Of a stretch of DNA of 64,000 nucleotides, positions 33,001 through 44,304 are shown piece after piece. This DNA is from Scortum barcoo (lineage: Eukaryota > Chordata > Actinopteri > Centrarchiformes > Terapontidae). Both the position numbers and the translations under genes were made by a program. Each line of letters begins with the position of its first letter. Position 1 is the stretch's first letter. The notes below the pieces were generated by a model. It was not told the origin of the DNA, made no database searches, and was given only the letters and a program-made list of their open reading frames with translations. The stretch is from the NCBI GenBank assembly GCA_023238725.1, contig CM041533.1, positions 25,343,766-25,407,765 on the forward strand. The letters are read 5' to 3'.

Positions 33001-36000
33001 CAAAGGAATGAAACACTTGAGTTTATCAGCCACCATAACCCTCTTTCATTTTGATAAATTGTCATTTTATTACAGTTAGCTGTCCCAGTTGACTCCAGTT
33101 TCTAATACGTAAGCTGTCTGTGTGTATATTATTATCCCTGTGAGGATCTTTTTAGGTTTTCACATTTTCAGATTCATAACTTGTGTCATTTGTGACCCTC
33201 TGTTCAGCATTGCATGTAATATACTGTGCTGTTTATGGCTGCACAGTAAACTAGAAAATGAAAGAATTGGCTGTTGGATTACTGCTCGACCAGAACAGAA
33301 AACAGATATTGTTCCACCCGTGCTCACTCTGAGAACATGATATTGTCATTTTTATGACTTTGCTCTCAGTCTCTCTCCACAATAAACAAAAGAAATATGA
33401 ACTTCATTCCCAGAGAATCTAAGCTTCAATTTCCCCCCGTAGAGATTGTGGTGTGAAGGAACGAGTGTATGAATATTTCCTGCTGGAGTGGGTTGTTAAA
33501 CTGAAATGGGTTTCTGAACAAGGCAGCGTCCAGTGGATTCTGTGTGAAAAGCAGGAGTGGGCAGCGCATCTAAAAGCCACCTACGATCTTAACACCACCC
33601 CAGAGTCAAGGGTGCTCAGCTCTGACGCATTCTAGTTGTCAATCCGGTGCCGGCTCATGCCAAGTGTGTAGCACCTCACTCTTGTTTGTCCTCTTGCTTT
33701 CTGTCTCCCTCTTAAGTGCTGTAATGGCTTTCTATATCTAAACAAAAGTGTTATCTCATTATCTCAACCTTTTAGTTATCTGCCTTACCACCTACATTCA
33801 ATCGTGCACTCTGAAGAGATGCTCGGGTTCTGCAGCAATGCTGTAGCGTTCACAAAAGCTGAAATCTTTAGCAGATTGAGTCAGCCATGCTGAAGACAAG
33901 GCGAGGCATCGACCACCGGGTGGGAGAGAATTACCCACAGGGGCCCTGCTTTGCACTGCATGGGGTCATGTGAACCCAGTGATAGGAAACAGCACAGGAT
34001 AACACTGAGGAAATTACTGCTGGGCATGAAAAAGTAGAGAAATAAGGCTGAGAGACAGAGAGGGGGGAGGTGGGAGAGAGAGGGATCAATAAAGTAATCT
34101 TTAGTCATAGGCAAAGCACATGCCTAGTGCTCAGGATTACTCGGTATGAGGCTATTACATGAAGAGGCCAGCAAAGCAATTATGAGTCTTGGGAGGAATT
34201 GAGATCCCCATGGGGGGAAATGATAGCAGCTAAAAAGATGGAAAAGTGTGTGTTAGTGTGTGAGCATGATCGAGAGAGCCAGAGGAGGAATATCAAATAA
34301 TCATTACCTTTGCCCTCCCATCCCTTCCCCCACTCCTTCAGCCTCCCACTGCTTCATACATGCTGTCTCCTCACATGATGTAACATGGGAAGCACACAGA
34401 AAGCTTTCCACCTAGTGTTCACACTGAGAATAGAGGCGCTTCACCTCCTACACAGAGAGCTGTGTCTTTCCATCCTTGGTGCTGTATGTAAGAGTTAACC
34501 TGCTGTGGCATCGCTGCGCCACTGCAGGAGGACTTGATTAATACATTCAAAAACCATTGGCTGAAATCATGAAAACAACATTTGGCAGTGAAATGTCCTG
34601 ATTTATGTAACCTAACTTGATATTTGTTGAATGTTCCATGCAACACACTCCTTACTGAACTGCATGATGAATGGTACTGTGTCTGTAAGCCCAACTCAAA
34701 AGAAGTGTATATTTTATATCTTTGGTTCAGTGGTGCTGCCACCTGTCTGTGCATCAGCCAAATCCTGACTCCATCAACAGAGGACGTATTTGCACGCAAC
34801 CACAAAACATCATTTCATTGTAAGGAGGAATTCCAGGTGAAAAACCTACATTTTTCCAAAAACATACATACTGTGTCCTAAAAACACATTTTCTGTTCAA
34901 AACTGCTTTGCATGTGTTACAGCCAAGACTCAGCAGCTGCCATGTACAGTAAAACGTAAAACACCCTTCTCCACTGTGCATATGATGACGGTGAGTTGAG
35001 CTGAAAATGGCCATGCATAAGTGACGAATGAATCTATCATCACCTAAACCAAAGACTATAAACACTAGCACTGACCCATTCCCAATCCAATTCCCAATCC
35101 CAACAGTCTGTCTCTGTAACTTGTCCCCACACCAAAACACTGGGCCTCATTCAAGACACGCTCTCATACACAGATTCATTCCTACGAGGCTGAAGAGAAT
35201 TTGTGGCAGTTACCAGTTGTTTTGCCGTACTCAGAGTTTTAAAAAGTATTTTCTCTGTAAACTAATTTCCCAAGTTGTCCAGATCTTAATCTGAATTTGT
35301 TTCGGCACAGCAGTTTATACCACTAACTTCTTAGTAGTCCCTTTCAAACTTCTCTCACTCTGACAGCTGCCTCAGAGTCTTTGTGAAGGTCTCTGTTCAG
35401 CATCATCCTCTGCTGCACCTGACCTCTGACACCTGTAACATCACTTACTGCAGACCAGAATATCCTCTCGTCTGATCTTTCCATGGCTGTCACATGCCCT
35501 TGAATTCCTCTTACATAAGTTATGGACCAGCTTCATGTTGAACCATTACCTCTTTGTTTCTGTCACAGCATAGAGCTGCTTTGATGGCGTGACGCTGGCT
35601 GCTGCGCTATCAATATTTTCAAATTGTTTCGGGTCCTCTAATACCTTGTTTTCTGATTTCTGGCAGGGCGGCTTCATGCGCAGCACTGTGAAAGTTCTAT
35701 TCTGTGGTGATATTTTTGCAAACGAAACACAAAAAGTGAGCAGGCAGCCTTGACTGGCAACTTAATTTCAGAGTGCTTGATCGCACTAATGATCAAATCT
35801 TCATGAACAGGCGCAATTCACAACAACATTGTGAAGTCAAGGGAGTTTAGTGAAAAAAAAATGAGTTCAGGATAAAAATATGAAATTCTTACATGAGGCT
35901 CAGTGTGCTCCGGCTGATTTAACTGTGGAAAAATACCACCCACCTATAGTAGCCTGCTCACTCAGGGGCTTAAAGACTGTAATGATTCACCAGCATTACT

Positions 36001-36959
36001 ATTTCCCCTTGATTACCTGCCAGCGGATCTGCTTTTAATGACACATTGATTGATTTGCTACTTGAGTATCTATTTTAATGACAACCCTAACCCACTTTGG
36101 TCAGTCAATTGTTCATCTCCTCCTGTCTTGGTTCTTCAGCCACAGTGCAGTGGTGTGTCAGCTGCCTCTGTGTCACTCTCAGTCCTTTTCTCTGCCTCAC
36201 AGGTGGCCATAGTTTAAATGCAATACTGATCTGGAACCAGATCTGTTCCCTGTGATACACAACACATAACTGATGCTAGACTGGTAAAATGATTATTATT
36301 ATCATTTTTTATATTGAACATGTTTTAAGTGTCAGATACAGTGCCAGTGAGAGACATATAAGTAGACAGTAAGGAGACTTTCCCAAACTAGAGGCTACAT
36401 GTTGAGCTAGAAGCCTAAATCATGCTACTGTCACTGTTATGTGGGCCATGAAAATTTTAGCTATTTTGTTCAGTTTGTTCATTAATTTTCTATAATAAGA
36501 CTCATTGGGTTAACTGAGCGGAAGATATAAAGTTGGCCCAACACCTATTTAGTTATACTGAAAAACTTTAATAACCAACTTTCTCTCAGTTACACTCATT
36601 CTTCCTGAAGTCAAGCACGAGTGCCACATGTAGCCTAATTAGTGCAGCGAACAGCCACATTTATCCCAGGATTAGCAGGAAAACATAGACATCTTTCAAT
36701 AAATCATGAATGCGGGGTCGTCTGTGTTCATCATGGTTTGCATTTCTTTTTAAAATATGTGCTCACGTTTGCTCTCAATCTGAAATCTGCAATTCCTTGT
36801 ACAACACACTTCTTATTAGTTTTTCTCACATGACATGACTGTGGCAGAGGTACCATTATTGGGAGTCAAACCCTGGGTCTTTAAATGTAGTTAATATAAC
36901 TGAGGTTCAGGAACAAGTCTGCGCCAACCGCGCCTCCTCTGCCTTCACTAATTCCAGCA
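30090..36959. other. No gene or recognised repeat over about 6.9 kb
   Basis: I see no transposon ends, reverse transcriptase, splice-bounded exons or RNA genes. A 60-codon open frame at 33453-33635 is not supported by splice sites or a family. The low repeat density contrasts with the preceding 20 kb. Confidence 0.5.
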
Positions 36960-37560
36960 CATGCGCTCCTCCAATCCAACCATCCAGACCTGTTATCCTA
37001 TCAGTCACAAGTACCTATATAAGCACATCCAACCCCTTCATCTACTGTTTGCCTCAAGCGTCTCACAACCCTTCCACCCAAACCCCAGTGTTCTTTCTCT
37101 TTCCTTCTCAGCAGGACAGCTCAACTCTCAGCATCACTGCCCTCCAGCAAGAAGATCCAGAGCCATCCCAAGCACCTTCCTCGCGGAGCAGCCACATCTC
37201 CTCACCGTCCACGCGGACCCTGCCGGACACCACGGTCCCTCTCTCCATTTAAGACACAAGTTAGAGTTAATACTCTACCACCCTAACCTACCTTTTTCCT
37301 TCAATCAGGAACCACAGGAGGGATCACACAAAGTCCACCGCCGACTAGAGATGTGCCCCCACCCAGAGTCTCGACCCCCAGGTTCCTCAACGTCTCGACC
37401 CCTTCATCTCTCTCTCCCACCCCTTTTGCATCCCTCTTCTTCTTGACCCCCCCTTTTTCTTTGCATCCCTCTTCTCAACCCCTCCCCCTCACATACCTCT
37501 TCTCGACCCCCTTACATCCCTCAGCCAATACAAATAAAATTACTTTCATCTTACAAATGG
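36960..37560 (+). mobile_element. LTR-like unit with promoter and poly(A) signal, limits unclear
   Basis: A CCAAT box and TATATAAG box are followed about 510 bp later by AATAAA (37533-37538), the arrangement of U3-R-U5 in an LTR or of a short transcription unit. The region between is C/T-rich and contains a degenerate minisatellite built on CTCGACCCC (at about 37370, 37395, 37440, 37475 and 37502). A good acceptor (TTTTTCCTTCAATCAG, about 37291-37308) is also present. TG...CA ends and target duplications were not found, so the class is uncertain; it could instead be a small unknown transcript. Open frames inside are low-complexity. Confidence 0.35.
36971..37023 (+). promoter_or_regulatory. 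Predicted core promoter (CCAAT + TATA)
   Basis: CCAAT at 36971-36975 and TATATAAG at 37016-37023, about 45 bp apart. Initiation would be expected near 37045-37055. Likely belongs to the LTR-like unit. Confidence 0.4.
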
Positions 37561-38471
37561 CGTGGTTTTGTTAGTGAATTAGTGAAAAGACCCATGAGTA
37601 ATCTGAAATAGAAAAGTGTCTTTAAATAAATAAATAAATAAACTAGAGGGGAGATGGTTTTCTGGTGATGGTGTGTCTTAGCTCTGTTGTTAACTAAACT
37701 TTCAAGATATTTCTGAAATTGACAAAATCGTCGACGTCCACTGAGTTTCCAATAAAACATCAGTTGATTACATTCAGCTGATGATGAGATTTCACAGTGC
37801 AGTCCCGAGACCTCACAAGCACCCAGCCAACCTCAGTACTATTTTTCATTACTGTTAACTCTCTCTCTGCTCCTCTCTGTGTCGGTGTCCTGGCTTTTAA
37901 GGCTGCTCCCTCAACCTTCCCCTCTCTTATCGCCCCTTTGCTCCTTTGCTTTTGTGTTTCTTTCCCAATTCTTTTATTATCTCACGTTCTGGTTATTAAA
38001 ACTATTTTCTCCCTCCCTTTCCCTCAATATCTTGCTACATTTTCCAGCTTGCACTATCAACCATACTTTCTCTCACTATCCATATCTGGCTTGCTCCTTC
38101 AGCCATTTCTCTCGAACACACAATCTCTTTCTTCTGACACGGCATTATCAACCCTTACGTTCTTGTGTTCTTGCTTTCTCTCTCCACTACACATTTGTAC
38201 TTTTTCCCCGTCACACTGAGTTATTATTCCTTGCTCACTTGCAATCTCATTTTAATGTTTTTTTTCGATCCTTTCTATCCTCTTTCTTTTGTCACTTTTG
38301 TCCTTCTCTTTTTTCTTTTATAATTTTTTTTTTAAATAGAGGAGCTCCACTGTTTGATTCTGCCCTCCTTCTGCCTTACTGTAGTGTACAGCAGCTAATC
38401 CATGTGGAAAAATGGTATTTGTGTACATGAGAGCATGAGAGTGTGTCAGTGTGTGTGTCTCGCCTCTGTTC
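37561..38471. other. No gene recognised; pyrimidine-rich
   Basis: Long C/T-rich plus strand between 37850 and 38330 gives open frames of up to 183 codons with low-complexity Phe/Leu/Ser content. These frames overlap in several registers, the mark of skewed composition rather than coding. A short AAAT repeat lies at 37624-37641. Confidence 0.6.
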
Positions 38472-40080
38472 TTTCAAGATTCAAGATTCAAGATTCAAGA
38501 ATTTATTGTCATTACACAACAATTACATCAGCAATCATTGGTAATGAAATTCTTAAGTCCCAGGCTCTCCTAACAATGCTAAAGAAACAAGAAACAAGAA
38601 AAGCAAAAAGATAATTTAGAAATAAAAAACAAATAAAATAAAATAAAATTTAAACATAAATAATAAACTAGAGTAATAAAATAAGTAAAGACCTTAAAAT
38701 ATAAGTTATGCAAATAAAATATAAACTGTAAATGTAAAGTATTATAGTAACATATATACAATAGATATATATACAGTAGAAACTATGCACAGCAGAAGTG
38801 GTGGGTTATTGAGAAGAAGTGGTGGTGTTGTGAACACAGTTTAAAAGTCTTATGGCCTGCGGTATGAAGCTGTCCCTGAGCCTGGTGGTTCGGGCTCGAA
38901 TGCTGCGGAACCGTCGGCCAGACGGCAGCAGGCAGAACAGTTTGTAGCTGGGGTGACTGGGGTCCTTAATGATTTTGGTGGCCTTCTTCCTACACCGCTG
39001 GGTGTAGAGGTCCTCCATGGATGGCAGCTCTGTCCTGGTGATGTGCTGAGCAGCTTTCACCACCCTCTGTAGAGCCTTACGGTTGAGGGCGGTGCAGCTG
39101 CTGTACCAGGCGGTGATGCAGCCAGTCAGGATACTCTCTATGGTGCACCTGTAGAACCTGCAGAGTAACCTTGAGTCCATGTTGAGCCTCCGCAGCCTGC
39201 GGAGGAAGAAGAGCCGCTGTCTGGCTGACTTTGTGATAAAGTCAGTGTGATGAGTCCAGGTGAGGTCCTCGCTGATGTGAACCCCGAGGAACCTGAAGCT
39301 GTTGACTCTCTCCACCGTAGTCCCGTTGATGGAGAGGGGGGCGTGTTCCTCTCTCTGCCTCCTCCTGAAGTCCACGATCAGCTCCTTAGTTTTGCTGACG
39401 TTGAGCTGGAGGTTGTTGTCCTGGCACCAAGATGTCAGGGCTCTGACCTCTGACCTCTCTGTAGGCCGCAATCTCGTCGTCGCCGGTGATCAGGCCAATG
39501 ACGGTCGTGTCGTCAGCAAATTTGATGATGGTGTTGGAGCTGTGGGTGGCCACACAGTCATGTGTGAACAGGGAGTACAGCAGAGGGCTGCTGAGCACAC
39601 AGCCCTGGGGGGGGGCGCCGGTGTTCAGAGTCAGGGTGGAGGATGTGGTGCTGCCCATCCGCACAGCCTGGGGTCTGCCCGTCAGGAAGTTCAGGATCCA
39701 ATCACACAGGGCACTGTTGAGCCCGAGGTCTCTGAGCTTGGTGACGAGCTTGGAGGGCACGATGGTGTTGAATGCTGAACTGTAGTCAATGAACAGCATT
39801 CTCACATATGTGTCCCTCTGGTCCAGGTGGGAGAGGGCAGTGTGGAGGGTGAGGGCGATGATGGCATCTTCAGTTGACCTATTGGGCCTGTGTAGGCAAA
39901 CTGAAGTGGGTCCAGTGAGTCCGGGATGGAAGAGGTGATGAATAATTTGACTAACCGCTCAAAGCACTTCATGATGGTGGAGGTGAGTGCTACTGGGCGG
40001 TAGTCATTCAGGGAGAGGATTTTGGTTTTCTTGGGGACAGGGACAATGATGGTCTCCTTGAAGCATGAACCTGGAGTACA
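38472..40080 (-). mobile_element. 5'-truncated L2-type LINE
   Basis: On the minus strand the element starts inside the region before RT motif A (CFKETIIVPVPKK), runs through RT and a 3' UTR of about 330 bp, and ends with a tail of three to four TTGAATC-type repeats (38472-38500), preceded by ACAATAAATTCTTGAA. The short repeat tail fits fish L2 elements. Endonuclease and 5' UTR are missing. It is a different family from the Rex1-like LINE at 28268. Confidence 0.8.
38806..40075 (-). pseudogene. L2-type reverse transcriptase, several frameshifts
   Basis: Three minus-strand frames add up to one RT. The first (40107-39802) has LNDYRPVALTSTIMKCFERL and DPLQFAY, and loses frame near 39890 at the site expected to read R-P-N-R-S-T-E-D-A. 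The second (39805-39386) has LFIDYSSAFNTI (motif A), NTGAPPQGCVLSS (motif B) and FADDTTVI (motif C, both Asp present). A small duplication near 39450 (GAGGTCAGAGGTCAGAG) shifts into the third (39471-38806). This has LNVSKTKELIVDFRR, FRFLGVHISEDLTW, and the C-terminal FYRCTIESILTGCITAWY to SFIPQAIRLLN. At least two shifts make it inactive. Confidence 0.85.
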
Positions 40081-40289
40081 TAAGTACTTTAAGGACTTTT
40101 TTGACACCTGGAACTCTCATAGAAATGAATTTAATACAAAGTTTTTCTGGGCCAAAACAGAACTAAGGTTCTCGGTTGCATGGGAACGTTCATCTGGTGA
40201 AAATGCCCTGTTTGCTTCAGCCAGCATCACTTTATGATATGATGGGGAGCATCATCGTCCGTCTGCATCTCCACATCAGGTGTTTTGTA

Positions 40290-40606
40290 CAGAAGTCCTG
40301 AGAGGCAAGTGAGAAAAAAAAATCTGGTGATCTATTTTCTAAGTCTGATCTAAACTGTTTTCTCTCCTGTGATCATAACTTAAACACATAATCACTGAGA
40401 AAGTGGATTCACCTGGCAAAACTTTTCCCAATCTGTTTCACAGATGAAAAGAAAAAAAAAACATTAAGGAGCTTAGAAAGATTATCTTTGAAAAAACTTT
40501 TTCCACCTGTTCTTAAGTCATAAACACAGGAAAGAAAACTGTTTAGATCAGACTTAGAAAATGGATGAATGGATCTTTTTCTCTCTTGCCTCTCAGGGCT
40601 TCTATA
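40290..40606. repeat. Inverted repeat with about 90-bp arms (candidate MITE)
   Basis: Left arm 40290-40386 (CTATTTTCTAAGTCTGATCT, AAACTGTTTTCTCTCCTGTG) pairs with right arm 40512-40606 (complement reads CCATTTTCTAAGTCTGATCT, AAACAGTTTTCTTTCCTGTG), about 80% alike. Outer ends AGAAGTCCTGAGAGGCAAG and, complemented, AGAAGCCCTGAGAGGCAAG agree closely. The spacer of about 125 bp is A-rich. Non-coding and of unknown family. Confidence 0.65.
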
Positions 40607-43454
40607 GATTAGTATAGAGCATTGGGTTGAGTTACAGTTAAATGTGCAGTGAATGTCTGTTTTACAGACACAGATTGGGCATCTAAAATGAAAGGGGATC
40701 TCCCATCAATTTTATTCATCAAATTCTGTTTAAAGGTTTTGGTGAGAATGACTGAAAATATGAATGAAGCTGTATAAAAGCCTTTCGTGGCTCCAAAGAG
40801 AGCTGCTGATAAACTGACTCAACATCACTTGAGTCATTGGTTGAGGCTGAAAACTACACTTTTGAAAAAGCAAAAAAATCTGGTGGTGTGGAGTTAAAAT
40901 GACCTGAGCTTAGCAGACCTCTGTATCCCTCTTTTCTCCTTGAGCCTAATGGCTCTAAAAACTGTGACCAACACTCATCTCACTCCATTTTACTCTTTTG
41001 TTGTCCTCCACTTCCTCCCTCCCAGGAGCATCATACCTAGATCATTATACAGCACATGAAGCTGAATGTGTATGCGTGTTCATGTACTGGATGTGAGTCC
41101 ACATTGAGCCAAAGGGCAGTGACTGAGGCGTGTTTGATAGGATGCTGGGAAAAGCCACACAGTCGTTAACAGGGATACATCGAATGTGTGTCATTTTGAG
41201 GTTGTGATATGAAGTCATCATGGCAGACAGATCACTGGAGCACTACCCACAGATCTATACTATAGACACACGGAAGAGGTCTAACACATGTTGGGCATGC
41301 AGTAACTTGTACTGAATAATAATGGCAAACTTTTATATCTCGGGAGGCGTCCATGATGCATGCAGCTCACATACACAGTACAGCGGTGATCTTTCTCCAC
41401 TGCATGTTTATGCAATATATGCTGCTGCTGTTAGCCACTGAGAGTATACACATTTGGATAATTGCATTCTCCTTCTGTTGCTTGCTCCCTGCAGGGAAGA
41501 CTGACGGTAATACAAAGTAGCTTTTAAAAATATGGGCAACGCTTCAAGAAGCATCAGATACAGGTGCCACACTGCGGGGCTGTTCGGGCTGAATTGAAGA
41601 TGCTTTTTTACATTACAAATTCAGGGTATCCTTTAAATTGTGTGAATGACCGACATATTTCTTATCGGTTTTGATAAAAAAAGGGGAGATGTGGTTATGA
41701 ATGCTAAAGCGATCTGTAAGAGCCCTAAGCTTTTCAAGTTTGTCATGTTACCCCAACCTCTCAAACGATTTGATGGGGCTGAATAATGTGCCACTTCCCA
41801 TTAAAGCTCTTTTTAATCACATTCTTTCACGTCATTAAATAGATTCAGTAAAAATCCCAGAGGAGGAATTATTTTCCCCACGTTTTCTGAAGCAGGCCAC
41901 AAACTCATTTCACTCCCCTCTAGCCCTTTTCCTCTTTGTGTTGTCCATTTCTATGTGGAAGAAAGTCAAACATACTGCGCCATCGACTGTTGGTATAAAA
42001 ACAGATGAGCTCATCCCCCCGCTTCCATGCCGGCTATTTCCTTGAGTAGATCTTCATTTAAAACATTCATAAATTGCCTATTTTGACCAGGGGATTAATT
42101 CCAAATGAAACAATTTGTAATACCTCAATTACAGCGACATCCATCCCTCAGTGGGCAGACACTGTCTGCGCAGCACACAAATACTTTAATTACCCACTCA
42201 GCTTGACTTGGATATGGGTCACAGCTGAGCCCAAGGCACACTATTATGCATGTGTACTACTGTTTTTTAAAGCATGGGTCAGGACCCAAAGGTGGGCTGC
42301 GAGAAGATTAAAACGGGGCATCAAATTATTCTAAAGATATTGGTATCAGAAGCTACTGGCTATGTTAAGTGGATGAGGCAGTTCCCAAGTCACTACATTA
42401 TGAGTAAAGCAGAATCCAGGCAACAGACCAGTTAAATCCTCAATACTTGATGAATAAAAACATGAGAAGCACTCGATTTGTCTTATCTCGCAATTGAGGA
42501 GTCTACTTTTTCGGCCGGTTGAGTGTGCGTGAAGATGAAGCAAGTTCCACAAGTGAAGATATTTGACTTCATTTAGAAATGCTTTATCGACCACATGCTG
42601 CCAACACCGGATCTGTGGCAGCCAACGAGCTACGCGTGGCTACAGAATAAATCATCCGCAGGTATGTTTTACTCGTAGGACCAAATCTCTCACAGTGAGA
42701 ACAAATGTTTATTCAGCATACTGATCAAGATGTATAGACAAGTCGCTTCAGTGCAGTAATGTAAGAGATTTCTTGGCCCTTACCATGAGAAGGGGTGTGA
42801 TAAGAAAGAAACTAATGCTTTGCAGGTCTTATATTACATATCATAATAAAATATATATATATAAATAGATAAACTGGAACACATTTGTACCACCAAAGAT
42901 TCTGATGATATATGACACAACAACAAACCATCCTCTACTGTCATCTCTATTGTATCATATCTATTAAAACTGATACAGATAAATCTTTCCATGAAAAAAA
43001 ATTACAGGTGCAATATACAGGCCGGGGCCAGTATGTACAGCAGAAACCCAATCCTCCCCACCCAAAGTAAAACTGTGTTGTTAAGTGTGTGTTACAGACA
43101 GGTAATAATCAGAGATCGCCAAATCCTGTAAGGAGTGACCTGCAGAGGCATCATTACATGCAGGGAGACAGGGGGCACACAAAGAGAAGATATTTTGATA
43201 ATTCATTATGATAATTTGATGAAGAGATACTAGATCTGTCACCATAACCACATAACAAGAATGACAATCATCCAATTCTTGATGTGATGGACCCAGCATG
43301 AATACAATGACGTAATAATGTCTGCTTTTATCTATATGAGACAATGAATGAGAGAACAGAGAAATTAAAAATACAGAAAAGCTCCCCAGATATGCATCGA
43401 TTATTTGCAATTATATTATCATTACATCTCTCTCCATTCTCAAAGATGGCAATG
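40607..43454. other. No gene recognised
   Basis: No transposon or exon identified. The block at 41580-41900 combines homeodomain-like TAAT words, a CTTATC word and low repeat character, so it might be a conserved non-coding element; this is a guess from appearance. Confidence 0.45.
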
Positions 43455-43865
43455 TTAATATAAAAATGTTCAACTTTTGGATGGATTGCCATTAATATCT
43501 GGTTCAGACATTCATGTTTCCATTCAGGATGAATTGCGATCACTTTGGTGATCACTTAACTTTATGGATAACTATATAACAGCATAGCACCACCATCAAG
43601 TAAAAAAATTGCCTTATTCAACACCTTGATTCATGTATTTGCAACACTAATGGCATTCCATCAGCCTCTTTACTTTGTATTTAGTGCATATTAGCAAATG
43701 TTAGCATGCTGACATGCTAAACTGAGATGGTGATGGTAAATATTACACCTGCATGAGATAAACGTGTTGTTGTTGTCATTGTGAGCATGACAGCATGCCG
43801 ACTTTAGCATTTAGTTCTAAGCACCACTGTCCACAGGAAGGCTATGGCATCTCAGAGCACTGCTG
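43455..43865 (-). repeat. Long copy of the TAGCATGCTAACA teleost repeat
   Basis: The minus strand carries, in order, CCTGTGGACAGTGGTGCTTA, TGCTCACAATGACAACAAC, ACCATCACCATCTCAGTTTA, AGCATGCTAACATTTGC, GAGGCTGATGGAATG, GATGGTGGTGCTA, GTGATCACCAAAGTGAT, TTCATCCTGAATGGAAACAT and GGCAATCCATCCAAAAGTTG. The order agrees with the fragments at 15883 and 10321, so this copy links them into one family. No coding capacity. Confidence 0.65.
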
Positions 43866-44099
43866 TGGACTATTCACATCTGATACTGTTAATATAACTA
43901 TGGGGAAAATGTAGTACATGTAGTAATGAAATAAAGCTATGTGACGTTTGAGTGAAGGCATTGAGCAATCAATTGTAAGTCAAACTTTATGAACAAGTAT
44001 TAGATGCCTTACCAGTACTTTGACTTATTTTCATAATTTCTCAAAATGTAATAATAATTTACAATTTCAATTACAAAAATCTTATAAAGACAGGGGTTA

Positions 44100-44304
44100 C
44101 TTGTTTAAAAATGACTTTTAGTCATATTTTCTAACAGCAGGACATGAGACACGTACTCTGTGAAAAAAGTAATCTCCTCTGGCTAGGTCGAGCAACACTG
44201 TGGGGAGGGGTTTTGGAGGCAAGCTGGTGCACACTGCAGAGAGACAGGAAATAACCTGGAATTTATACTTGTTGTAATTTTCTAAATAAGAGCACTTTCT
44301 CCTT
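44100..44304 (+). repeat. Dispersed teleost repeat, copy 2
   Basis: Same word order as 18817-19094 (TTTAAAAATGACTTTTAGTC, GGGGAGGGGTTTTGGA, TGGTGCACACTGCAGAGAGA, AAGAGCACTTTCTCC), with the middle part shortened. Confidence 0.65.

Noticed and set aside
36842..36943. tRNA-like arrangement on the minus strand: complementary GGCAGAG/CTCTGCC ends, an A-box-like TTGGCGCAGACTTG and a B-box-like GGGTTTGACTCCC
   Set aside because: The span of about 102 nt is too long for a tRNA without an intron, and D and anticodon stems do not form, so it is at best a decayed SINE head.
37797..38430. Open frames of 140 and 183 codons on plus
   Set aside because: Both are Phe/Leu/Ser-rich, overlap in different registers and follow a pyrimidine-rich strand; composition explains them.
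39302..39785. Open frames on plus of 99 and 158 codons
   Set aside because: They are antisense shadows of the L2-type reverse transcriptase on the minus strand.
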